DNA of 64,000 nucleotides from assembly GCF_958405895.1 (NCBI RefSeq), contig NZ_CATZAR010000004.1. One strand, given 5' to 3'. The stretch's first letter is position 1. The number at the start of each line of letters is the position of its first letter. Of this stretch, positions 35,037-43,705 are shown piece after piece. The notes below the pieces were generated by a model. That model was not told the DNA's origin. It did not search any database and saw nothing but the letters and a program-made list of their open reading frames with translations. The translations under genes were made by a program, and so were the position numbers. Source of the stretch: Ralstonia thomasii. Its GTDB lineage: Bacteria; Pseudomonadota; Gammaproteobacteria; Burkholderiales; Burkholderiaceae.

Positions 35037-35394
35037 GGGGCCGACCTGGTTTCGACGTGGGTTGCGAAGCAGCGGAGGGCATACCGAGGACCCGTCACCT
35101 CGTTAATCAATGGGAATGCAATAACTGCTAACGACGAACGTTACGCACTGGCAGCCTAAGGGCCGCCGTCCTCGCACTGGCTCGCTGACGGGCTAGGGTC
35201 GAAAGACTAGCGAGGTCATTTACGTCAGATAAGCTTTAGGTGAGTCACGGGCCTAGAGACGAAAACTTAGTGAATCGCCGTCGTAGAGCGTGTTCGTCCG
35301 CGATGCGGCGGTTAAATCAAATGACAGAACTAAGTATGTAGAACTCTCTGTGGAGGGCTTGCGGACGCGGGTTCGATTCCCGCCGGCTCCACCA
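35037..35394 (+). ncRNA. ssrA: Transfer-messenger RNA
   Basis: 358 nt. The 5' end GGGGCCGACCTGG pairs with the 3' CGGCTCC before an encoded ACCA, giving the tRNA-like acceptor stem; GGTTCGATTCCCGCC near the end is the T arm. The mRNA-like part at 35127-35159 reads GCT AAC GAC GAA CGT TAC GCA CTG GCA GCC TAA, the proteolysis tag ANDERYALAA. Rescues stalled ribosomes with SmpB. Acceptor pairing and tag are seen directly. Confidence 0.98.
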
Positions 35395-35424
35395 AACATC
35401 TTTCAAACGGCTTCAACGTTTGGC

Positions 35425-35461
35425 AAAAAACCCCGCTGGGCTTGGCTCTGCGGGGTTTTTT
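35425..35461 (+). terminator. Terminator after ssrA
   Basis: 8-bp stem (35429-35436 with 35450-35457) followed by T6, 31 bases past the tmRNA 3' end. Confidence 0.8.
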
Positions 35462-35535
35462 GCTGGTACACCAAGTACGCCGATCACTGAACTCGCACCG
35501 GCTGCCATGCTTGATGAAGCCGCCTGCACACCAAG

Positions 35536-36198
35536 CTACTCGTAGCTCATCACAAAAGTCAGCGAGCTATTCGCTGTGCCTGCTCCAACGACTGGAGCGG
35601 TTTGCCGATAGGCTGCTTTTAGCGAGATACTGAAACTTCCACCAGCCTTGTCGTACTCGCTGAAGGCGACCTTCTCGTTCAACACCGCCGGCTCTCCGTT
35701 CTGGTTAAGAACCTGCAGGCCGACGCCCTTGGCTACCGATTCAGCGTCGAGCGCGACGACCGACTGCGCGGCATCCAAGATTTGGGTGTTGGGCTTCAGT
35801 AGATAAGAAACCTTGCTGATGCCCGAGGGGCACTCGTTCAGATTGATCGAAAAATTGACAGGCGCCAACGAAGTGCCAACACCTTTGAATTGTCCGACAC
35901 GATTCCGATCTCCCATCTGCACGATGACATCTGGCGTCTTGCAACTCTGGGCTGTAACGCTTGCCTTTGTGGACGTTCGAACGATAAAGGCGTTGAACTC
36001 GTTATTTATGTTGGCATACCCCAGGAGCCCCGCCTCAACGGCAGCGCCCGGCGCAACTGGGCCAATCTTTTTGATCCTTAACGAGAAGGACGTGCCCAAG
36101 AATGTGTAGGGGCCCGCTGCCTTTGAGGATGCCAGTGAAATTGCAGCTAGCTGTTCTGCAGTCATTCCAGGCTCTCGCGCTTGTAGACCAGGCCCCAC
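35536..36198 (-). CDS. Fimbrial tip adhesin, C-terminal (pilin-domain) part of a split gene
   Basis: 220 residues reading from GTG 36198; an ATG at 36165 overlaps the stop of the preceding frame as ATGA. Contains a pilin-type domain: FSLRIKKIGPVAPG at the start, two cysteines (SCKTPDVIV, ECPSGISKV) and the C-terminal SSLTFVMSYE that resembles the SLPFTLSYE end of the major pilin. Alone it has no signal peptide, so it could not be exported. Together with the frame at 36162-36551 it makes one adhesin of about 340 residues; a -1 frame change within 36162-36198 separates them. Base composition is clearly lower in GC than neighbours. Confidence 0.75.
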   Translation of the reverse strand: MGPGLQAREPGMTAEQLAAISLASSKAAGPYTFLGTSFSLRIKKIGPVAPGAAVEAGLLGYANINNEFNAFIVRTSTKASVTAQSCKTPDVIVQMGDRNRVGQFKGVGTSLAPVNFSINLNECPSGISKVSYLLKPNTQILDAAQSVVALDAESVAKGVGLQVLNQNGEPAVLNEKVAFSEYDKAGGSFSISLKAAYRQTAPVVGAGTANSSLTFVMSYE

Positions 36199-36551
36199 GC
36201 CAGTCCGGTATTTCCGATCGGCATATCGACTTTGGTAGCGGCAGGCGGAATCCCTCCGACCGAATTCACCAAACCCCAGCGGAAGGCGGCAGTACAGGTG
36301 AAGGACAGTGTGTCTTGTGCACTGTTCGTTATAGGTGCGCTTTCATAGATCACGGTACCGATGGGTGCATCGCGCGGTACGGTAAAGCTTGAAGGTATTT
36401 GAAACGCGAGTTGCTTGACGACGGCGCCTTGCCGAATTGTGCAGTTTGCGGCGTCAGCTGGCGAGGAGAGCAGAGCCGCCAAGAAAAACGCGGTCATACA
36501 GAAACCGCGGAGAAGATGATCCGACTCGAGGCGGTATAGATTTTTTTGCAT
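36162..36551 (-). CDS. Fimbrial tip adhesin, N-terminal (lectin-domain) part of a split gene
   Basis: 129 residues: signal peptide about 1-34 ending PADAANC, then a lectin-like adhesin start NCTIRQGAVVKQ, VPRDAPIGTVIYESAPITN and FTCTAAFRWGLVN, the pattern of MrkD/FimH-type tip proteins. It stops after NTGLAWGLVYKRESLE, in mid-domain, whereas the partner frame continues with the pilin domain. An A7 run follows the start codon. Last gene of the fimbrial operon, 77 bases after the usher stop. Probably a disrupted gene, but sequencing error or translational recoding cannot be excluded. Confidence 0.75.
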   Translation of the reverse strand: MQKNLYRLESDHLLRGFCMTAFFLAALLSSPADAANCTIRQGAVVKQLAFQIPSSFTVPRDAPIGTVIYESAPITNSAQDTLSFTCTAAFRWGLVNSVGGIPPAATKVDMPIGNTGLAWGLVYKRESLE

Positions 36552-36628
36552 CGACGATTCTTTCCAAGTTTTGCTTATATGCGATGGACCATGTATCCAT
36601 GGCCGCGGAGGATTCGAGAGCCCGGTGG

Positions 36629-39187
36629 CTATCTACAACGCAACGTCTGCCGCTGGTAGTTCCGGCCAGCTTCTGCTTTCGGCAACGCATAGGGTGCCTG
36701 GCATTGGCCTTCTTTCCATTTCACCGACAAGGTGCCTTGTTCCTGGCCAAGCAGCACAAAGGCACTGCCGTTCGGGTCTGCAATGCCCAACTGCCTGCCG
36801 GTTTGGGCGTCTTCCACGCTGGCGCCAAACGGTACGGGCTTGCCGTCTGCCTGCTGGAAGGTGAACTGCGCACGCTGGCCGCTGTAACCCTTGAAGGTCG
36901 CCTGCACAATGGCGCCACGACGCGGCACCACCTGTTTAACGGTGTCTGTCAGTTCAATGTCGGCACCGAGGTTATGCGTGTCGGGGCGCAGTGCATTCAG
37001 GCGGTACGGCTGCGCATAGGACACGACGGCATATCCGTTGCGACCGACTGAGGTGCCTGCCTCGGTGCGAACATCGACACCCCGAAGGCCCTCCATCTTC
37101 ATCAAAGCGAAGGTGTCGCCAACCGTGCGGCTCAGGTTGACACCGCCGCCATGGACCACGACCGCGCCCATGGCCCCGATGCTGGCCGATTGGTAGTCAT
37201 TGGCGACGTTGACGTTGGCCGAGAGCTGGCCTGCATCGGCCTCGTGCGTAATGCTGGCACCGCCCGTTGCACCTCGCCCGCCGTTGGTATAACCGGCTTG
37301 CATGGCGTAAGACGTTTTTTCGCTGGCGAAACCGCTCAGGCCGCTCTGAATATTCGTGCCGCCGTTGCTGTCGTTGCTGACGTTGGTGTATGCGCGCTGG
37401 GAGTGCAGCTTGCCTCCAAGCGGGATCGACATCGTCAGCATGACCTGCGTATTGCTGCCGTTGTTGCCAAATCGACTGTCTTTGGTCTGGCTCAGGCTCA
37501 AGTTGTAGCTGAGTCGCTTCCAGGTGTTGCCATAGCCGACGCTAATGCTGCGGCTGGAGCCCGGCTGATTCCAATACGTCTGCTGGCTGATGTTCAGATA
37601 GACGCTGCCATATTCACGTTGCGGCCCACCCAAGTCCTGACTGGTCGTCAAGTCGATGCGCGAGCGACTACGACCAGCTTGCACGCCCGCGTTGCCGAGG
37701 TCGTTGACGTGATCGCTAAACGTGCGATAGCCCGACGTGGAATACCGATATGCCGCCAGCGTGAAGTTGGTGTTCGTCCGCGTGAAAGTCTTGGCATACA
37801 GGACACGCACACTTTGGCCGGTATCGCGCTTGCCCTGCACGCGGCTGCTCGATTGCGTGATGTCTAGCGACAGCGCACCGATCGGTGTGTTGGTACCAAC
37901 GCCCATGTTGAGGGCCTGGAAATCCCGCGACGCTTGGAAGCCGCCCGCCACGGTGCTGTTGTCCGTGAAGCCATAAACAAGCGATCCGGCCACGAGCTTA
38001 GGTGAGGCCGTTTGATCCCCATCGTACTTCCCGGCCGCAAATGCATACTTCAATCGCCCCTTGCGGAGCATCAGGGGCAAGCTCGAAAAGGCTTGGTGAG
38101 TAACGCGCCTGGTGCCATCGGCTTCGATCACGGTGATTTCAAGGTCGCCGTTTGAGCCGGTCGGGAAAATATCGGTCAGTTGGAATGGCCCCGGCGGCAC
38201 GTTGGCGCGATATAGCACGTAGCCGCTCTGGCGAACCTCCACGACAGCATTCGTCGCAGCCTGCCCACGCACCACCGGTGCATAGCCGCGCTCGCTATCC
38301 GGCAGCATCGCGTCGTCCGAACTGACCTGCACACCGCGGAAGCGTACGCTGTCGAATAGCGTCGCGTCGGAGTATTGCTCGCCAAGCGTCAGTTGCCCCT
38401 TGATGGCGTCGACGTCGCGTTGCAACAACGTGCGATTGCTTTTGAAGCGGGTCTGGCCATCATTGCTTCCGCTCAACGCAGATTCGTTGCGCAGACGCCA
38501 ACGGCCAATATTCACGCCATTCTGCAGGCCAAGATAATAGCTGCTGCTGTCATTGCCAACGCGGCCGTGGCCGTAGTTTCCGCTGAACTGGTAGTTGACG
38601 TAGCCAGCGGTGACGCCCTCGTCCCACAAGGCCGGATCCACATAGCCACGTGCAGCGCGCGACAGAAACGCCTGGGGAATGCTCAGGTTCAGTTGCAGCC
38701 GGCCAGCGTCGAAGTCGACGACCGCTTGGTCCATTAGCTGCGGCAAATCCAGACACGCTTGGCTATTGAGATCAAGGGCTGGAGTAATGGCAGTCAGGTC
38801 GACGCCAAAGTCCTGGAGCATCTGCGCGGTGAGGCATGGACGCACCTTGCCCTTGCCACCCTCTTGATGGAAGTCGACGTCGCGCCGCCCCACCAAGTTT
38901 CCATTGACCTGCACCTCGACACGGTACGTGCCGGGCGGCACGCTGTTTCCGGAAGAAAGTACGGCGCTCAGATCTGCCGGACGGCCCTGGCCATGCAAAA
39001 AGTTCGTATTGAAAGCAAGCAGCGTCGGGGCAGCCTGTGCGACAAGGGTTTCCCCCTCCGCCGCGCGCGCACTATTGAAAACCGCCAGACACAAAGCCAA
39101 GTAAAGCGGGTTTGCTCGGGGACGAGCAGCGAAGGCTTTTCCATCAATCTTTCTGGGGACCGGTTTGGTGGTCGGGCGTTTAGACAT
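36629..39187 (-). CDS. Fimbrial outer membrane usher
   Basis: 852 residues of the FimD/PapC family: signal region up to about 43, an N-terminal chaperone-binding domain (FNTNFLHGQGRPADLSAVLS), a 24-strand barrel with plug (RGYAPVVRGQAATNAVVEVR, GPFQLTDIFPTGSNGDLEI), and C-terminal domains closing with a cysteine pair. Accepts chaperone-subunit complexes and assembles the fibre across the outer membrane. Length is normal and no break is seen. Downstream of the chaperone by 117 bases. Confidence 0.95.
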   Translation of the reverse strand: MSKRPTTKPVPRKIDGKAFAARPRANPLYLALCLAVFNSARAAEGETLVAQAAPTLLAFNTNFLHGQGRPADLSAVLSSGNSVPPGTYRVEVQVNGNLVGRRDVDFHQEGGKGKVRPCLTAQMLQDFGVDLTAITPALDLNSQACLDLPQLMDQAVVDFDAGRLQLNLSIPQAFLSRAARGYVDPALWDEGVTAGYVNYQFSGNYGHGRVGNDSSSYYLGLQNGVNIGRWRLRNESALSGSNDGQTRFKSNRTLLQRDVDAIKGQLTLGEQYSDATLFDSVRFRGVQVSSDDAMLPDSERGYAPVVRGQAATNAVVEVRQSGYVLYRANVPPGPFQLTDIFPTGSNGDLEITVIEADGTRRVTHQAFSSLPLMLRKGRLKYAFAAGKYDGDQTASPKLVAGSLVYGFTDNSTVAGGFQASRDFQALNMGVGTNTPIGALSLDITQSSSRVQGKRDTGQSVRVLYAKTFTRTNTNFTLAAYRYSTSGYRTFSDHVNDLGNAGVQAGRSRSRIDLTTSQDLGGPQREYGSVYLNISQQTYWNQPGSSRSISVGYGNTWKRLSYNLSLSQTKDSRFGNNGSNTQVMLTMSIPLGGKLHSQRAYTNVSNDSNGGTNIQSGLSGFASEKTSYAMQAGYTNGGRGATGGASITHEADAGQLSANVNVANDYQSASIGAMGAVVVHGGGVNLSRTVGDTFALMKMEGLRGVDVRTEAGTSVGRNGYAVVSYAQPYRLNALRPDTHNLGADIELTDTVKQVVPRRGAIVQATFKGYSGQRAQFTFQQADGKPVPFGASVEDAQTGRQLGIADPNGSAFVLLGQEQGTLSVKWKEGQCQAPYALPKAEAGRNYQRQTLRCR

Positions 39188-39304
39188 CGCAATGCTCGCT
39201 TTGGGCCTTGAGAATCAGGGGTGTCACATGGGCAAGCTCCGCTTCGAAGGGGCGCGGGCTAATCCAACCACTGCAGGCTGGATAGAAGAACTCGACTAGG
39301 TCGA

Positions 39305-40051
39305 TCAGTTACCGGCGGATACCGGCGCGCTCGGCTGATTGCCTTGCAGGGTGACGCGGTAGCTTTCGCGTCCGCCGAAGTCATTGATGACTTCGTAGCG
39401 CAGCTCCGGTGCGCCGGTGTGCCCGGCCGGCACATTGACGGGCAAGGCCACCGTGGAACCTGGCGCGATCATCTTGGCGTCAACGACCGGTTCATCCTTG
39501 TTTCCGGTGTGGAGCTTGGCGTCCACTACGGTCACGTGATAGAGGCTCGGGTTGGTCAGCCGCAGCATTGCCTTACCGGCGTCTTGATTCAGTTGCCATT
39601 GCAGACTGGTGGCCGCTTTGAGAGGATCACCGCCCAAACCAACGGGCCGATAGAACACCTTGATGCGCTGGCGCACAGCGAGTTGCAGCACGTTGTCTTT
39701 GCTCGCTGCTTGTGGGATTTCCTGCACGTTCAGCCAGAAGGCGGACTCTCGGTCGGCGGGCATGCCCACGCCTTCATACAGTACGCGCAACAGTTGCTGC
39801 TGCTTGGCCCCGACCTTGGCTAACGGCGGTGTAATAGCAAACGGCAGTTGCGTATGGGCAACGTCATCGAGCGGATCCAGCCACGACTGGATCAGTGCAT
39901 CGGCGCCATCGTTGATGACGACCACGGAGCTTTCCTTGTTCTTGCCATCAAAGATCACCCGCGTAGTACCTAAGGAAATACTGGCGTGACTCGCGGACGC
40001 AGCCAACGCGCACGCCAACGCCGCGCCAACGGCGAATCGTTTTGCTTTCAT
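39305..40051 (-). CDS. Fimbrial periplasmic chaperone (PapD-like)
   Basis: 248 residues from ATG 40051 (MKAKRFAVGAALACALAAS, signal to about 23). Ig-like domain 1 has ISLGTTRVIFDGKNKESSVV and the G1-strand VRQRIKVFYRP region; FAITPPLAKVGAKQQQLLRV carries the subunit-binding hydrophobics. Folds pilin subunits by donor-strand complementation. Lies between the major pilin and the usher. The frame extends 13 codons upstream without conservation. Confidence 0.94.
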   Translation of the reverse strand: MKAKRFAVGAALACALAASASHASISLGTTRVIFDGKNKESSVVVINDGADALIQSWLDPLDDVAHTQLPFAITPPLAKVGAKQQQLLRVLYEGVGMPADRESAFWLNVQEIPQAASKDNVLQLAVRQRIKVFYRPVGLGGDPLKAATSLQWQLNQDAGKAMLRLTNPSLYHVTVVDAKLHTGNKDEPVVDAKMIAPGSTVALPVNVPAGHTGAPELRYEVINDFGGRESYRVTLQGNQPSAPVSAGN

Positions 40052-40078
40052 ATCCGGAATTGCCTTGAAGAAAGAGGT

Positions 40079-40128
40079 GGCAGCGGACAAGCGCCGCTGC
40101 CGATTGAAGCCAGCCCTGGGTGGCTGGC
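40079..40128 (-). promoter_or_regulatory. Two intercistronic hairpins between pilin and chaperone genes
   Basis: Perfect stems GCCAGCC/GGCTGGC (40109-40115 with 40122-40128) and GGCAGCGG/CCGCTGCC (40079-40086 with 40094-40101), in the 84 bases between the pilin stop and the chaperone start. No U-run follows, so likely mRNA stabilisers or partial stops that raise pilin over chaperone and usher expression. Confidence 0.55.
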
Positions 40129-40135
40129 GCTTGGC

Positions 40136-40720
40136 TTACTCGTAGCTCAGCGTGAACGGCAGACTTGCGTTCGCGATACCAGGCTTGACCTTGGCCGGGT
40201 CGGCAGCCACGTAAGCGGCGGCAAAGCGCACGTTCAGGGAACCGCCTGCTGCCGGCACCTCCGTCTGTGCCAGCAGATCGCCGTTGCTCAGGTCGAATGC
40301 GTTTGCGCTCGCGCCCGTGCCTTCGTACACAGCAATGTCGACACCTTGCGCGAAGCCGTCGGCGGTGTTGCCGTTGTTCACGCGCAGCGTCTTCTTGTCG
40401 GCGCTCAGTTCAGCAACCTTGCCTGCGAACTTCATGCTGACCTTGGCGCCCTTCTTGCACACCACGTCAAAGTTGGCCGAGCCGGCGCCGTTCGTCAGAC
40501 GCTTGGGTGCAGCAACCGTGCCGATATCGTCAGCAGCGATGTTGCCCATGTTCACGTTGATGGTGCCTGCGTCACCCGTGACCGAGGACACCTTGCACGT
40601 GTCGTTCAGAATCGCGCCCTGGAAGTTGATAACGCCATCTACCTTGTTGACGGTCTGGGCCATCGCGACGGAGGACAGTGCAGACATGGCGAAGCCCGCC
40701 AGGAACAGTTTTGCTTTCAT
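40136..40720 (-). CDS. Major fimbrial subunit (FimA type)
   Basis: 194 residues, signal peptide 1-21 (MKAKLFLAGFAMSALSSVAM), then VDGVINFQGAILNDTCKV with the first disulfide cysteine and FDVVCKKGAKV with the second, and the terminal ASLPFTLSYE with the penultimate tyrosine typical of usher-pathway pilins. First gene of the operon, so the most abundant subunit. Candidate promoter upstream: TTGGAA (40807-40812), 17 bases, TTCGAT (40784-40789). Confidence 0.93.
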   Translation of the reverse strand: MKAKLFLAGFAMSALSSVAMAQTVNKVDGVINFQGAILNDTCKVSSVTGDAGTINVNMGNIAADDIGTVAAPKRLTNGAGSANFDVVCKKGAKVSMKFAGKVAELSADKKTLRVNNGNTADGFAQGVDIAVYEGTGASANAFDLSNGDLLAQTEVPAAGGSLNVRFAAAYVAADPAKVKPGIANASLPFTLSYE

Positions 40721-41058
40721 TGACTTACCCTTAAATGAGACCGCAGCAGAAAGGTGCCGGGACTTGGTCGAGAAGAAATGCCTATCGAATGAGGCAGGCG
40801 CAAGTATTCCAAGCGAGGCGCCCGCGCCATATCAGACTGCTCTGAAAAGCACCCTGAATTGACGCATTTGGTCTGCGCGATTCAGATCGGCGCCCGCTAC
40901 GTGAAGAGGCTTTCTCGTTGTAAATGCAGGGTTACGTCGATGAGGCTGCCGAGATGGAGGATTGGGACAACACGAGGCGCAGGCCGCCGCAGGTGGGGTC
41001 GACAGCGCGTATGCCGGCGGAGCGCGATCAGGCCGACACGGGGCCCTGAGCGAATGAA
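40721..41058. other. Region between the fimbrial operon and the sensor kinase gene
   Basis: 338 bases without a credible gene. On the minus strand a -35 TTGGAA (40807-40812) and -10-like TTCGAT (40784-40789) with a 17-base spacer give a weak promoter candidate for the pilin gene with a leader of about 60 bases. No poly-C tract (as in Bordetella fim promoters) and no inverted repeat of the fim-switch type is seen, so no phase-variation element is evident. Confidence 0.4.
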
Positions 41059-43569
41059 TCAGGCGTCGGGGGCCTCTGCTCCGTGCAAGGATTGGAGTGC
41101 AACGAGGAGCGCCTGGATCTCCGCATTGATGTCGCTGAACGAGTCCGAAAGACGTCGTTCCAGTTCTCTGGCCAAGTTGCGCGTCGGCAAATCTTCCACA
41201 ACGGCCGCAGCGCCGGAAATTCGATGAGCGGCTCGACGTGCCTGCTCGATATCCCGACGTGCGATGCCCTGGCTAAGCATCTCAAGATCGGTCTTCATGG
41301 TCTGTCGATAAATCGCGAGCACGTCCGACGACGGCGCCAGGTCGTGCTCCATAGGCTCCGCGTTGCGGGCGGAATCGCCGTGGGCGCACCACAGTTCGAT
41401 CAGCTCCCGCAATGCGGCAAGGCGCAATGGCTTGCCCAGAACACCGTCCATGCCGCTGTCGAAGCACCGAATACGGTGCGCGTCGTCTGTCGCGGCGGAG
41501 ATGGCGACAATCGGTGTACGCTCGCCTGCGCGCTGGCGCTCGATTTCGCGCATGCGTTGCGCGACGGTATATCCGTCGATGCCTGGCAGGTTGCAATCGA
41601 GCAGCACCATGTCAAACGACGCTGACGCAAACTGTTCGAGCGCGGCCTCGCCTGTGCCGGCAATGGCAGACCGACAGGCCAGTGCGTCCAGCTGGTGCTG
41701 GATCGCGTGCTGCACCGCCTCGTGGTCATCGACCACCAAGACCAGCGGCCCCTCCTCCGATTCCGGCGACGGCGCCTTTGCCGCCCGAGGAGGCGATATT
41801 GCGTGGGGCGCAGACGCCCCCGCTGCTGCCGCAGCCTTTGGCAACGCCATCGCTGCGCGCGCCTCCCGTGCCGGCAACATGACAGTGAACACCGTGCCGA
41901 CCTCGGGGCTGCTGCTGACGGTGATCACGCCTCCCATCAACTCCACGAGTTCGTGGCAGATCGACAAGCCCAGCCCTGTTCCGCTGGCACCGCGATTGCC
42001 CGGGCTTTCCACGCGTGCATACGGTTCGAAAATGTTCCGCTGGCGCTCGGGCGGAATGCCCATGCCCGTGTCTCTGACCTCGAGCACGAGCGTTCCGCTG
42101 CCGCGCCGCTTTCCGGGCAGATAGTCGACGCGGAGGACAACCTTGCCGACCGTGGTGAATTTGATCGCGTTCACCAACAGGTTCAAAACGATCTGCCGCA
42201 CGCGCATGGCATCGATGTCCACGCTGAAATCCGGCGCGCAGGCAAGATCGAGCGACAACGCCAGCTTTTTCTCATCGGAGCGCCAACGGACCATGTCCAG
42301 AGCCTGCTCGGCCCACGGCCCGATCGCCGTAGGCTGAAGCACGAGTGTCACGCTGCGAGATTCGAGACGGGAGTATTCCAGGACATCGTCAAGCAGGGCC
42401 AAGAGCGTTTCCGACGCCGAGACAGCGGCATCCGCACGACTGGCTTGCTGGCCGGTCAATTGCGAGCGCTGCAACAGTTCCAGCGACGCAAGAATCGTGT
42501 GCATCGGCGTCCGGATTTCGTGGCTGATGAATGCGAGGAACATCGCCTTTTCACGCTCACTGCGAACGGCGGCCACACGCGCACGCCATAGCACATAGGC
42601 CAACACCGCAAACGCCAGAACAATGATCGCAACGAGAGCGACCTGGCGCCAGCGGTAATGCAGGATCGACGCCAGCGACGGCGCGCCGTAGTCGGTCGTT
42701 TCCTGCCACCGCTGCCGGATAGCGTCGGCCTCCGACGCCGAAATGGCGGTCAGCGATTTATCGAGAATCGACGCGAGCACGGGGTTGTCACCGCGCGTGA
42801 CCATCGTCAACGCATAGGGCCGGTCCCAGAGGCTGCCCGAAAGGAACAGTTGGCCCTTGAACTGCCGGTGCAGTTGCGGAACGATCGAAGCGTCTGTTCC
42901 GAGTGCGGCGTCGGCATCGCCGTCCACAACCGCCTGCAACGCGTCGGACTCGTTTTGAAACGTTACCAACTTCACGGGGACGGAGCTGCGGCGGATGGCC
43001 AGTTCAAGACCACCGCCGCCCTTGATCGCAAGCCGCTTGCCGGACAATTGCGAGAAACTGGCGAACAGGTTTTCCTGTTCCGCCGTAACGATTGCGATTG
43101 TCCCGACATAGTACGGCGTGCTCGCGATGTAACCGTCCCGGTAGGGTGCCACGGCTTCGTCCTTGCTCCAGTCGGGGAGCATGTCCACCTGCCCGAGCTT
43201 CAGTGCAGCCAGCGAGCCGTTCCAGCACGCACCGTCCACATAGTCGAAACGCAGCCCACTCACATGGGCAACCGCATCGAGGAACGATGGAACCATGCCG
43301 ACCACCTTGCCGGCTTTGACAAACTCGAACGGACGCCAGTGCGCATCCACGCAGGTGCGCACGATCGGATGCGCGGCGATCCAAGCATCCTCTTCGGGGG
43401 TGAACAGCGAAGTTGGGGCCGCATTGCTGCCGCCGGACATCAAGCCGAGCCAGAAGCCTAAGATCAGCGCGCGGACCGCCGCGGCTACATTGCTCACATC
43501 TCCCCCCGTCCCCATATCGGAATCGATTGCCTCGGCGCGTCGGGTTCGCGATGTTGCTGATCGCGCCAA
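41059..43569 (-). CDS. BvgS-type hybrid sensor histidine kinase
   Basis: 836 residues (start 43569; 43515 is an alternative ATG). Order: signal region, one periplasmic Venus-flytrap (SBP_bac_3) domain about 55-290 (FTPEEDAWIAAHPIVRTCVD), a membrane helix near 310-330, HisKA with FISHEIRTPMHT, HATPase (NLLVNAIKFT, RDTGMGI, GTGLGLSIC), a receiver domain with LVVDDHEAVQ and the phospho-aspartate in MVLLDCNLPGIDGY, and a C-terminal HPt with AHRISGAA. No PAS domain, and only one flytrap domain whereas Bordetella BvgS has two. No response regulator gene is adjacent. Confidence 0.92.
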   Translation of the reverse strand: MARSATSRTRRAEAIDSDMGTGGDVSNVAAAVRALILGFWLGLMSGGSNAAPTSLFTPEEDAWIAAHPIVRTCVDAHWRPFEFVKAGKVVGMVPSFLDAVAHVSGLRFDYVDGACWNGSLAALKLGQVDMLPDWSKDEAVAPYRDGYIASTPYYVGTIAIVTAEQENLFASFSQLSGKRLAIKGGGGLELAIRRSSVPVKLVTFQNESDALQAVVDGDADAALGTDASIVPQLHRQFKGQLFLSGSLWDRPYALTMVTRGDNPVLASILDKSLTAISASEADAIRQRWQETTDYGAPSLASILHYRWRQVALVAIIVLAFAVLAYVLWRARVAAVRSEREKAMFLAFISHEIRTPMHTILASLELLQRSQLTGQQASRADAAVSASETLLALLDDVLEYSRLESRSVTLVLQPTAIGPWAEQALDMVRWRSDEKKLALSLDLACAPDFSVDIDAMRVRQIVLNLLVNAIKFTTVGKVVLRVDYLPGKRRGSGTLVLEVRDTGMGIPPERQRNIFEPYARVESPGNRGASGTGLGLSICHELVELMGGVITVSSSPEVGTVFTVMLPAREARAAMALPKAAAAAGASAPHAISPPRAAKAPSPESEEGPLVLVVDDHEAVQHAIQHQLDALACRSAIAGTGEAALEQFASASFDMVLLDCNLPGIDGYTVAQRMREIERQRAGERTPIVAISAATDDAHRIRCFDSGMDGVLGKPLRLAALRELIELWCAHGDSARNAEPMEHDLAPSSDVLAIYRQTMKTDLEMLSQGIARRDIEQARRAAHRISGAAAVVEDLPTRNLARELERRLSDSFSDINAEIQALLVALQSLHGAEAPDA

Positions 43570-43705
43570 TTCAGAAGCTTAATTCAGTCCCGAGCCGGAT
43601 GGCCGGAAACGACCTTAAGGCTGTGTCGAACGGTCAACGAACGCATGGATGCGATTCGACTGGCGATGGAGCTGCCGCGCGTCGCCCGAGGAAGAGCGCA
43701 GACGC

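Noticed and set aside
40721..41058. Invertible fim-switch or poly-C phase-variation tract before the pilin gene
   Set aside because: No inverted repeats flanking the promoter and no homopolymer of useful length were seen.
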